In this document: piece by piece, positions 54,933-64,000 of the stretch
How the letters are laid out: each line of letters starts with the position of its first letter
Numbering within the stretch: position 1 is the stretch's first letter
Origin: Nephrocerus scutellatus
Lineage: Eukaryota; Arthropoda; Insecta; Diptera; Pipunculidae
Length of the DNA: 64,000 nt
Assembly (NCBI GenBank): GCA_947095585.1
Contig: OX352762.1
Location: 46,562,829-46,626,828 of the forward strand
Direction: 5' to 3'
The notes under the pieces: generated by a model
The model's database searches: none
What the model was told of the DNA's origin: nothing
What the model saw: the letters and a program-made list of their open reading frames with translations, nothing else
Position numbers and translations under genes: made by a program

Positions 54933-57605
54933 TTATCTTAATCTAGGTTTGAGCAATTTCAATTGATTATTATGTAGTATGGTTATTATGCCGTTTTGGT
55001 TTATACTAGTATTTACACCTTTCTTATCTACTACTGTATTTGGTCCTTTATATGGACTTTGGTTTTTCTCCTATTTTCTACTTTTACTAATACTAGGTCT
55101 CCTATATTTATTTTTAATTTATTAGTATTACTGTCTAATGTTCTTTTCATTTTTACTTTAGTGGTTAAATCTTTTGCACGGTTTAGTGCTGTATTGAGTC
55201 TGACTCTTAGCTCGTTTGAATAATCGTCAAAGTTGTATATTTTGTTATCGTTTTTGCATTTATCTGAGGGTAGTCTTGCTAGTTTTCCGTAGATGAGTCA
55301 TATGGCGTGTAGCCTGTGTCTATGTGTACTCTGTGGTTACGTTCGAGTGCTCCTATTGTTTGGTGATGGTATGGTGTGGAAAATGTTTGTTTTATTTCCA
55401 GTAGTGAACAAATATTTCTTAGTAGTTCGTTAGTGAATTCTGTCCCGTTTTCCGATTTGAGTACCTTGAAATGTCCATATTTTAAAATAAATTGTTCGAC
55501 TATTGTTTTTGCTGTTGATGTCGCGTCTTTAAAGGTCATTGGGTGTGCAACTACGAATTTTGTCAGTTCGCATTGCATTGTCAGAATATATCTAAAACCA
55601 TTTGAGATTTTTAATGGTCCTACCGTGTCTATTGATACTATTTCGAAACTACTGTTAGAGGTTCTTTTGTATGTTTTGTCTTTTTGTTTCTAGCACAGAG
55701 ATCGCAATTAGTTATAAATTTCTTAACCATTTGGGCCAAGTTTTTCCAGTTATATCTTTGTTTAAGTTTGATAATTGTTTTTTTGACTCCGAGATGTCCG
55801 CCATGTGTGGAATTATGAAATTCGTCAATTAGTTTGTATTTTGTTAAATCGTCGTTTATTTGTTTGGGGCGATACATATTAATATATTAATATTTATTCT
55901 ACAATAATATTTATTCTACAGTTTTTTACATTTTTGTCGACATTAAATTTTAATTTCCTCATATTCTTTATTTCATTAATGGATGTGCATTCCCACATTT
56001 GAAGTTGATCAGGCTTCTGTTGAGAGCTGCATTTCTCCGTACTATCCTCTTGTAATTATTAATGTTTTCTTGGCTTTTTCATCTATTTTATGCGGTATCA
56101 TCTCTTTTAATATATCCGAGTCTAGTTGTATTCGCGATAATGCATCCGCGTTTGTATTCAAATTTCCTTGTTTGTAGATTATTTCAAAATCATAGTCACA
56201 TAAGTCTAATCGTATTCTTGTCATCTTTGACGATGGATTGCTGTGAGTAAATAGGGACACTAGTGGTCTATGGTCCGTGACCACTGTAAATTTTCTTCCG
56301 TAGAGATAGGGTTTGAAGAAATTTATACTCCAGTGTATGGCTAGGGTTTCCTTTTCTATGACTGGCTTGTTAAGGTCATGTTTTTGCAGTGATTTGCTGG
56401 CATATAATATTTGTAAATATTTACCAATCTCACCTTGCGAGAGTACTGCACCTAAAGCGAAGTTTTAAGCGTAAGTCGTTAATATAAATTGTTTGTCGAA
56501 ATCGGGGTATTGCAATACTGGTGGAGTCATTAGTTTTTCTTTTAGTTTTTCAAAAACATTCTGGCAGATCGTTGTCCATGAGAATTTTGTGTTTTTCTTG
56601 AGTAAGGAATTTAGGTCTTTGGCTATTTCCGCGAAATTAGGTATAAATCTTCTGTAATAATTGCAAAATGCAACAAATCGTCTGACTTCGTCTGAAGTTT
56701 TTGATGTTGGGTATTGCTTTATAACTTTGAATTTAGCTGGGTCGGTTTTTACTCCGTCTCTAGTTATATGATGTCCTAAATAAACTACTTCTGGACGTAA
56801 AAAACAACATTTTTCTGCGTTTAGTTTAAGATTGTAACGTTTTAATCTATCTATTACTTTAATTAGGTTTTGGTTGTGGTGGTTTAAGCTACATCCATAG
56901 ATAATTATGTCGTCTACATATAGAAAAGCTTCCGTTTAGATGAAGTCTAGTCCAGCTAGTGCTATGGTAAGCATTCTTTGAAAACTATTTGAGGAGATTT
57001 TGAGGCCAAAAGGTAGCCGTTTAAATTGGTAGTGTCCATTGGGTGCTGAGAAAGCTGTAAGAGGTCTTGAGTCTTTTTCTAGTTCTATTTGGTGAAAAGA
57101 ACTCGTCATGTCGAGTGTTGAGAACCATTTAGCTCTCCCTAGTTTGTCTAATATGTCGTCTAAACGTGTTAGTGGAAATTTGTCGTTAATGATTTTATCG
57201 TTTAGTTTCCTATAGTCGACAACTACTCTCCATTTGGTTTTATCGTTCGTATTTTTCTTTGGTACGAGGAGGAGTGGAGCGTTGTATGGGCTAACCGAAT
57301 GTTCTATTACGTCGTCGTTGTACATTTTGTTTACCTGGTTTGTAATGACTTCCATGTTTGCATGTGGTAGTCGGTAATTTTTTATGTAGACTGGTGTATT
57401 GTCATTTGTAGTAATTTTCTGTTTATAAAAGTTGTTTGTTGTTAGGTGGTCTTCTTCTAAATGGAATACTTCTTGATATCTTTTTAATATATCTAGGAGC
57501 ATGTTTTTAGAATTTGCGTCATTGCAGTCTATATTTAAAGTGTTTGTGTGATGCTCGGATGGCAATGAAAAGACTTTTTTAACTTCCAACACAAAAAAAG
57601 ACTGA
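54933..57605 (-). pseudogene. Gypsy pol: RT, RNase H, integrase (5' end cut)
   Basis: Minus strand: the RT opens near 57592, includes KWRVVVDYRKLND and FSTLDMTSSFHQI, meets TAG at 56936, then YVDD follows at about 56910. RNase H extends to NADALSRI near 56125 (VVTDHRPLVSLF at 56280). Integrase: zinc motif (FHNSTHGGHLG ... CDLC, 55800-55690), then core pieces (LKSENGTEF, with E where the DNG is usual) and a C-terminal region ending at TAA 54933. Stops and shifts near 56465, 55880, 55640 and 55280 break it. Protease and gag are missing: at 57605 the sequence meets a BEL LTR. Confidence 0.85.
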
Positions 57606-57861
57606 TGTTATTTTTACAAGTCCGATATTTATCTCAGATAATTTTAATACCAAAAATTCTAAAGAATACAACGAAACTTCTATAACACTAAAAAGACAAA
57701 ACGTGCGAACGTGCCGAAGCTCAAAAAGGAAGTGACCGACAGAATGAACTTCGCTGTCGGTGGTTGCAGATGATAGCAAAGACAAGTGAAGTAGGCTTGC
57801 TCGCATCATCCCGGCAATCAATCATCTAGTACGATTAATTCACCACGAGATGGCGCGAACA
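57606..57861 (-). repeat. BEL 3' LTR, unit 1
   Basis: On the minus strand it follows the purine tract aagggggccgg, starts TGTTCGCGCCATCTCG and ends AAAAATAACA at 57606. It is 256 bp long, short but within the range for BEL elements. Gypsy pol begins within a few bases of its end. Confidence 0.75.
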
Positions 57862-57939
57862 TTACCGGCCCCCTTGGCATACTGTGCCAACAAAATGCAA
57901 GGATGGTACAAGGATTATACAATTGAAATATATAGATAT

Positions 57940-58350
57940 ATATATATACTGCATTGTTTCCTTAGATGCTACGGTACGAAATTGATATACTTATACAATT
58001 CAAGATAGATATATATAGATACTGCATTGTTTGCTTAGATGCTCCGATACGAAATTGATATACTTATACAATTTAAGATCGATATATATAGATACTGCAT
58101 TGTTTGCTTAGATGCTACGGTACGAAATTGATATAATTATACAATTCAAGATAGATATATATATATATACAGCATTGTTTGCTTAGATGCTACGGTACGA
58201 AATTGATATAATTATACAATTCAAGATAGATATATATATATACTGCATTGTTTGCTTAGATGCTACGGTACGAAATTGATATACTTATACAATTCAAGAT
58301 AGATATATATAGATACTGCATTGTTTGCTTAGATGCTACGGTACGAAATT
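57940..58350 (-). repeat. Six tandem repeats of about 73 bp in the BEL trailer, unit 1
   Basis: tgcattgtttgcttagatgc recurs at about 57949, 58021, 58097, 58170, 58243 and 58317, each followed by acggtacgaaattgatat and a short AT-rich run. Located between the integrase stop and the 3' LTR. Confidence 0.92.
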
Positions 58351-58452
58351 TATCGTTATCTGATTTCAGATCGGTTGATGATTGCTTAGATGCATGGTAT
58401 GCCCGTTTGACTAAAGGCAAAAAAAAAAACACTATCAGAGGGTACATAATAG

Positions 58453-59222
58453 TTATGTTGTCAGATCGGTATCGGAAGTCGTGCGTTCTACAGGTAGACG
58501 GCAAAGTTTTACTATCGGTCGAGTAACTTCGCCGAGCTGGGTTTTTATGGTAGCCACTCGAACCTTTCCGTCGGTTCCGGTATGCACTTTGATAACACGG
58601 CCCATACGGCATTCCGTAGATGGGAGGTTTTCTTGTCTGATAACGACAAAATCATTGATCTGTATGTTATCGAAAGCATGTTGCCATTGGGATTTGAGTT
58701 TTTCCCATCGGTTGATGACAGAAAGTGATCTTTCCGTGGTGTCGAGTTCGGGAAAGGCCAACAAAGGGCTACCGGTGAGGAAGTGTCCAGGGGTTAGTGC
58801 CAGCAGATCACCTGGATCACTGGACATCGGAGATATTGGACGAGAGTTCAGACAGGCTTCAATGCGAGCTAGAAGGGTAACAAACTCTTCAAAGTTAAGG
58901 TGTATGTGCGAGACTAATTTGCGAAAGTGAGTTTTGAAGCTTTTCACACCTGCTTCCCATAGGCCGCCCATGTGAGGAGCACCGGGGGGTATAAAGTTCC
59001 AGTGCAGACCTTGGACACCGTACTTAGAAGCCGTTAAATGTGGTAACGATGTTAGCAGTTTCTTAAATTCCCGCTGGAGTACAGAATCCGCCCCAACGAA
59101 GTTAGTACCGTGGTCTGAGTAGACTTCTTTCGGAAGTCCTCTCCGAGCTACGAAACGAGCAAAGGCTGCTAAGAACACCTCGGAGGACAAGTCGCTGGCT
59201 GCCTCAAGATGTATAGCTTTCG
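58453..59222 (-). pseudogene. BEL integrase C-terminal part, unit 1
   Basis: An open frame from 59190 to 58453 has D in EVYSDHGTNF and E in GGLWEAGVK, but the first catalytic Asp lies beyond the duplication join, so only two of three remain. A 63-bp in-frame deletion removes 21 residues after WEKLKS. Upstream, the frame runs into gypsy DNA at 59223. Confidence 0.88.
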
Positions 59223-59694
59223 TCTCCCTAGTTTGTCTAATATGTCGTCTAAACGTGTTAGTGGAAATTTGTCGTTAATGATTTTATCGTTTAGTTTCCT
59301 ATAGTCGACAACTACTCTCCATTTGGTTTTATCGTTCGTATTTTTCTTTGGTACGAGGAGGAGTGGAGCGTTGTATGGGCTAACCGAATGTTCTATTACG
59401 TCGTCGTTGTACATTTTGTTTACCTGGTTTGTAATGACTTCCATGTTTGCATGTGGTAGTCGGTAATTTTTTATGTAGACTGGTGTATTGTCATTTGTAG
59501 TAATTTTCTGTTTATAAAAGTTGTTTGTTGTTAGGTGGTCTTCTTCTAAATGGAATACTTCTTGATATCTTTTTAATATATCTAGGAGCATGTTTTTAGA
59601 ATTTGCGTCATTGCAGTCTATATTTAAAGTGTTTGTGTGATGCTCGGATGGCAATGAAAAGACTTTTTTAACTTCCAACACAAAAAAAGACTGA
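59223..59694 (-). pseudogene. Gypsy RT N-terminal part, unit 2
   Basis: Copy of 57134-57605. The frame opens at 59681 and matches unit 1 up to DDILDKLGR, where it fuses to BEL DNA and reads nonsense to a stop at 59169. Confidence 0.88.
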
Positions 59695-59956
59695 TGTTAT
59701 TTTTACAAGTCCGATATTTATCTCAGATAATTTTAATACCAAAAATTCTAAAGAATACAACGAAACTTCTATAACACTAAAAAGACAAAACGTGCGAACG
59801 TGCCGAAGCTCAAAAAGGAAGTGACCGACAGAATGAACTTCGCTGTCGGTGGTTGCAGATGATAGCAAAGACAAGTGAAGTAGGATGCGGCTTGCTCGCA
59901 TCATCCCGGCAATCAATCATCTAGTACGATTAATTCACCACGAGATGGCGCGAACA
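59695..59956 (-). repeat. BEL 3' LTR, unit 2
   Basis: 262-bp copy of 57606-57861 with a 6-bp insertion (gatgcg near 59885). Confidence 0.78.
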
Positions 59957-60035
59957 TTACCGGCCCCCTTGGCATACTGTGCCAACAAAATGCAAGGATG
60001 GTACAAGGATTATACAATTGAAATATATAGATATA

Positions 60036-60520
60036 TATAGATACTGCATTGTTTGCTCAGATGTTACGGTACGAAATTGATATAATTATACAATTCAAGA
60101 TAGATATATATATATACTGCATTGTTTCCTTAGATGCTACGGTACGAAATTGATATACTTATACAATTCAAGATAGATATATATAGATACTGCATTGTTT
60201 GCTTAGATGCTCCGATACGAAATTGATATACTTATACAATTTAAGATCGATATATATAGATACTGCATTGTTTGCTTAGATGCTACGGTACGAAATTGAT
60301 ATAATTATACAATTCAAGATAGATATATATATATATACAGCATTGTTTGCTTAGATGCTACGGTACGAAATTGATATAATTATACAATTCAAGATAGATA
60401 TATATATATACTGCATTGTTTGCTTAGATGCTACGGTACGAAATTGATATACTTATACAATTCAAGATAGATATATATAGATACTGCATTGTTTGCTTAG
60501 ATGCTACGGTACGAAATTTA
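60036..60520 (-). repeat. Seven tandem repeats of about 73 bp in the BEL trailer, unit 2
   Basis: Same unit as 57940-58350, with one extra copy at the left edge (gtttgctcagatgttacgg). Confidence 0.92.
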
Positions 60521-60619
60521 TCGTTATCTGATTTCAGATCGGTTGATGATTGCTTAGATGCATGGTATGCCCGTTTGAATAAAGGCAAAAAAAAAACACT
60601 ATCAGAGGGTACATAATAG

Positions 60620-63600
60620 TTATGTTGTCAGATCGGTATCGGAAGTCGTGCGTTCTACAGGTAGACGGCAAAGTTTTACTATCGGTCGAGTAACTTCGCC
60701 GAGCTGGGTTTTTATGGTAGCCACTCGAACCTTTCCGTCGGTTCCGGTATGCACTTTGATAACACGGCCCATACGGCATTCCGTAGATGGGAGGTTTTCT
60801 TGTCTGATAACGACAAAATCATTGATCTGTATGTTATCGAAATCATGTTGCCATTTCGATCTCTTGTGCAATTCTTGTAAATATTCGTTCTTCCAGCGTT
60901 TACTGAACTCTTGTTGGAGGGATTTGAGTTTTTCCCATCGGTTGATGACAGAAAGTGATCTTTCCGTGGTGTCGAGTTCGGGAAAGGCCAACAAAGGGCT
61001 ACCGGTGAGGAAGTGTCCAGGGGTTAGTGCCAGCAGATCACCTGGATCACTGGACATCGGAGATATTGGACGAGAGTTCAGACAGGCTTCAATGCGAGCT
61101 AGAAAGGTAACAAACTCTTCAAAGTTAAGGTGTATGTGCGAGACTAATTTGCGAAAGTGAGTTTTGAAGCTTTTCACACCTGCTTCCCATAGGCCGCCCA
61201 TGTGAGGAGCACCGGGGGGTATAAAGTTCCAGTGCAGACCTTGGACACCGTACTTAGAAGCCGTTAAATGTGGTAACGATGTTAGCAGTTTCTTAAATTC
61301 CCGCTGGAGTACAGAATCCGCCCCAACGAAGTTAGTACCGTGGTCTGAGTAGACTTCTTTCGGAAGTCCTCTCCGAGCTACGAAACGAGCAAAGGCTGCT
61401 AAGAACACCTCGGAGGACAAGTCGCTGGCTGCCTCAAGATGTATAGCTTTCGTCGAAAAGCAGACGAACAAGCATGTATACCCCTTAGTCAAGCGACAGT
61501 TTCGTCCAGTGAAGCTCTTGATAACGAAGGGCCCTGCGAAGTCGATTCCCGTATGGGTGAAGGGAGGGGAAAAATTACATCTTGCTGATGGTAGCGCTGC
61601 CATTAATTGTTGACTTACTTGTTTCTTGTGGAAAACGCAGGTTTTGCAATTGTTGATGCAGGCTTTGACAAGATTCTTTAATTTTGGGACCCAATACATT
61701 TGGCGAATGACACGCATCATTAATGCATTCCCGCCGTGTAGCGCTAAACATGAACGAACTTCACTAGAAGCGGCAAAAACCGAGTTGCGTGCGGCAAAAT
61801 GATAGGGTTGCGTTCATTATAGAGGATATTTTCGTTAGCCAATCGGCCATTAACTCGCATCAGGTGGTTTGTGTCCAGGGTGGGATTTAACGGTAGAATG
61901 GTACTTTTAAAAGGAATGGCTATGTTTCGTGAGAGTGCTTGATATTCTCGAGGAAAATGCGAAAGCTGATACAGATAGATAAGGCGATTTTGAATGAATG
62001 TAATCTCCGCCTGGGTAATAAGATGCGACTCATATGGGAGTGCCGGAAATTTGGACTTTAATAAGCTACGTATAAAACGATAAGCATACGACAGGACTCG
62101 TAACGCGCGCGGTAATGATGAAAATCTGATCAAAAGGTCATCATGAATGGTTAGCGTACTAAATGTTGAAATGGGTTTGACTTCTAAGTCCTCACGGTCG
62201 GGCGCACTCGGGCAACTGATAGGCCAGATTGTCTGTGGTTCCTGTAACCACGGAGGTCCTTTCCACCAAAGTTCCTTATCTCTTAAGTCGACTGGAGTCA
62301 ATCCTCGTGTGGCCAGATCAGCTGGATTGTCGGCTGACTTGACATGACCCCAGTTGTTGTTACCCACGTTCTCAATAATTTCACTGGTCCGGTTTGCAAT
62401 GAAAGTTTTCAAGGTGCCTGGATGTTTCTTAAGCCAGGCTAAGACAATAGACGAATCCGTCCAGAGAAACATTTGAGACGATTCAATGGGTTATTGAGGG
62501 AGATATGTCTTGATCAGCCTATAAAGGAGCACAGCTTCACAAAGTTCCAGTCTTGGTAATGAAATGGACTTAATAGGTGCTAGTTTGGATTTTGCACAAA
62601 GTAAGTCACAGCTCGTGAACTCAGGGCAATTCACTCTTACAAACAGCGCCACTGCGTATGCTTTCTCAGACGCGTCGCAAAACCCATGAAACTGCAGCTG
62701 ACACGTTGGGGTTTAATCAATCCAGCGCGGTATTTGGATGAGTCCAATTCCGCTAAGAGCGTTCGCAAATGCCTTCCATTGTAAAAGAGTGGAAGGTTCG
62801 ATATGTTCATCCCAATTCGTTTGCTCAATCCAGATCCGTTGCATCAAGATCTTTGCCGAAACGATGATTGGAGCAAGCCACCCGGCGGGGTCAAACAGAC
62901 GTGAAATCTCCGAAAAGACTTCTCGTTTGGTGGGAGCAACCGATATTTTGAGCGGTTCGATAGAGTAATAAAAACGTCGAGCTTGGCATTCCACAGAATT
63001 CCCAACGTTTTGGTCGTGCTATCCGACTCTATTTGAAGGAACTCTTCACTTAAGATGTGCTGTGGAGGCAGGTGATCCAATACCGGTGATGCATTTGACG
63101 TCCACTTACGCAAAGGGAAACCCGCTGATTCGAGTACTTCAATAACTTCAATCTGGATTCTCTTGGCTGTTGGAAGATCGTGAGCACCCGAGAGGAGGTC
63201 ATCGACATAAAAGTCGGACTCTATGGCTTTACCAGCTAGAGGATACTTGGACCGAGCTTCCTTACCTAATTGCTTAAGAGTGCGGATGTCAAGATATGGA
63301 GCACACTTGACTCCGAATGTAATAGTGCGAAGTTCAAATTGTTTGACGCTTTAACATGGCGATGGTCTGAAAAAAATGCGTTGATATTTGGTGTGGTCAG
63401 GGTGGACTAAAATTTGGCGGTACATCTTTTCGATGTCAGCGTTAAAGACAAATCGGAAGAAACGCCACCTGATAAGAAGTGATGGCAAATCTTCTTGCAG
63501 TACTGGGCCGTCATGAAGACAGTCGTTCAAACTAATGCCACTGGAAGACGCACTTGAAGCGTTGAATACCACGCGTACCTTAGTGGAAGTGCTTTCTGGC

Positions 63601-63999
63601 TTGATCACGGCATGGTGTGGAAGATAAAACGAGGGTAACTTTGTGGTAGCGTTTATTTCGTGCGGAGACAGTTCTCGCATATGGTTCAACGTAAGATACT
63701 CGGCAAGAACTCTATCATACTAGGGATTGTAGCTCTGGTTTCTTTGTAAGATTGCGTTCAGTTCGATAGAGCTGCTGAACGGCATTGTTTCTCGAATCAC
63801 CGAGTGTATTGCGTGGATCTGATTTGAAAGGTAGTCTGACGACATATCTCCCGTCTGCAAGCCTGTAGGTTGTTTTTTCATACAGATCTTCACAATGTTG
63901 ATCTGATTCTGAAGCATGGCGCTCTTGATCTGGAAGCTCTTCCAGCTCCCAAAACTTTCGAATTTGTAGGTCTAGCGAGGTGCTTTGTGAACTAACCAC
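60620..63999 (-). pseudogene. BEL pol: RT, RNase H region, integrase
   Basis: Minus strand from the window edge: RT start (LADGRYVVRLPF near 63870, then VRVVFNASSASSSG and NADIEKMYRQI at 63580-63430), a stop at 63351, YVDD near 63210, a frameshift near 62990, FDPAGWLAPIIVSAKIL (62890-62840), PRLELCEAVLL, a TAA near 62494, WTDSSIVLAWL (62460), and PADLATRGL (62330). A frameshift near 61790 precedes the integrase: zinc motif with CKTC, D in GIDFAGPF, D in YSDHGTNF, E in GLWEAGVK, and an intact C-terminus to 60620. The integrase frame (61720-60620) is unbroken; the rest has several lesions. Confidence 0.9.
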
Positions 64000-64000
64000 G

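Larger units (their letters stand above)
57134..61454. repeat. Tandem segmental duplication across the gypsy/BEL junction
   Basis: Unit 1 (57134-59222, 2089 bp) is repeated as unit 2 (59223-61454, about 2230 bp). Each unit runs from gypsy RT through the BEL 3' LTR and 70-bp repeats into the BEL integrase. The join at 59223 puts BEL integrase DNA (gtatagctttcg) next to gypsy RT DNA (tctccctagtttgtc) with a shared TC. Differences are a 63-bp in-frame deletion in unit 1, one fewer 70-bp repeat in unit 1, a 6-bp indel in the LTR and scattered substitutions. Confidence 0.95.
57606..64000 (-). mobile_element. BEL/Pao LTR retrotransposon (-), continuing past the window end
   Basis: The right part of the window is BEL pol on the minus strand, followed leftward by trailer repeats and the 3' LTR. 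The tandem duplication lies inside it. The 5' LTR, gag and protease must lie beyond 64000. It has the same orientation as the gypsy element it abuts and differs in sequence from the BEL element at 10.8-19.7 kb. Confidence 0.88.

Noticed and set aside
58256..58930. Plus-strand frames opposite the BEL integrase
   Set aside because: Antisense shadows of a clear integrase frame, repeated in the second duplicate for the same reason.

Overview
This window looks like transposon-packed heterochromatin from an insect, most likely a higher fly (Diptera). I could not support a single host protein-coding gene, rRNA gene or functional tRNA gene. Almost every recognisable protein belongs to a transposable element: gypsy-type and BEL/Pao LTR retrotransposons, Jockey-like, LOA-type, PHD-ORF1-type and RTE-type non-LTR elements, a Helitron helicase, a hAT-type transposase fragment, a pair of short inverted-repeat elements and a tRNA-derived SINE. 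Nearly all are broken by stops, frameshifts or internal deletions. The AT-rich intergenic DNA, the BEL/gypsy mix and the baculovirus-F-like env fit an insect. A tRNA-derived SINE is unusual for Drosophila, so another fly family is possible. The species call is inference.

Layout. 1-4506: gypsy-superfamily element with 1.7-kb LTRs, a lysine-tRNA-type primer site and only gag-protease between the LTRs (5' LTR start lies outside). 4507-8597: inverted-repeat unit with two arms of about 1.06 kb around a gypsy-type integrase gene. 8598-10775: AT-rich DNA with tandem repeats. 10776-19746: BEL/Pao element (+) split by a 4.9-kb Jockey-like element (11407-16306) with a matching 17-bp target duplication. 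19747-26400: two copies of a gypsy integrase fragment bracketing satellite arrays and two short inverted-repeat transposons, each with a perfect 8-bp target duplication. 26480-30596: PHD-finger-ORF1 non-LTR element. 30597-31300: third, inverted copy of the gypsy integrase fragment. 32198-35330: hairpin-like inverted repeat, satellite B, a Helitron helicase C-terminus (-) and a 104-bp minisatellite. 35530-42552: non-LTR pseudogene split by a 5.0-kb LOA-type element (-). 42555-42840: tRNA-derived SINE. 43300-44530: satellite B again, inverted. 44535-51706: 5'-truncated errantivirus-like element with gag end, pol, env and 3' LTR. 51835-54167: satellite B fragment, RTE endonuclease piece, hAT piece and satellite A inverted. 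54168-57605: gypsy element (-) inserted in satellite A. 57606-64000: BEL/Pao element (-) abutting the gypsy pol, with a 2.1-2.2 kb tandem duplication across the BEL/gypsy junction.

How the parts relate. Several insertions can be ordered by who interrupts whom: Jockey-like into BEL, LOA into another non-LTR element, gypsy into satellite A, BEL next to (probably in) gypsy, then the tandem duplication. Two satellite families (A, 118 bp; B, about 110-123 bp) recur at distant sites in both orientations with a shared linker, so they probably travelled as parts of a larger mobile unit. The Helitron helicase next to one B array makes a Helitron the leading candidate carrier. The least familiar structure is the integrase gene flanked by kilobase-long inverted repeats at 4.5-8.6 kb.
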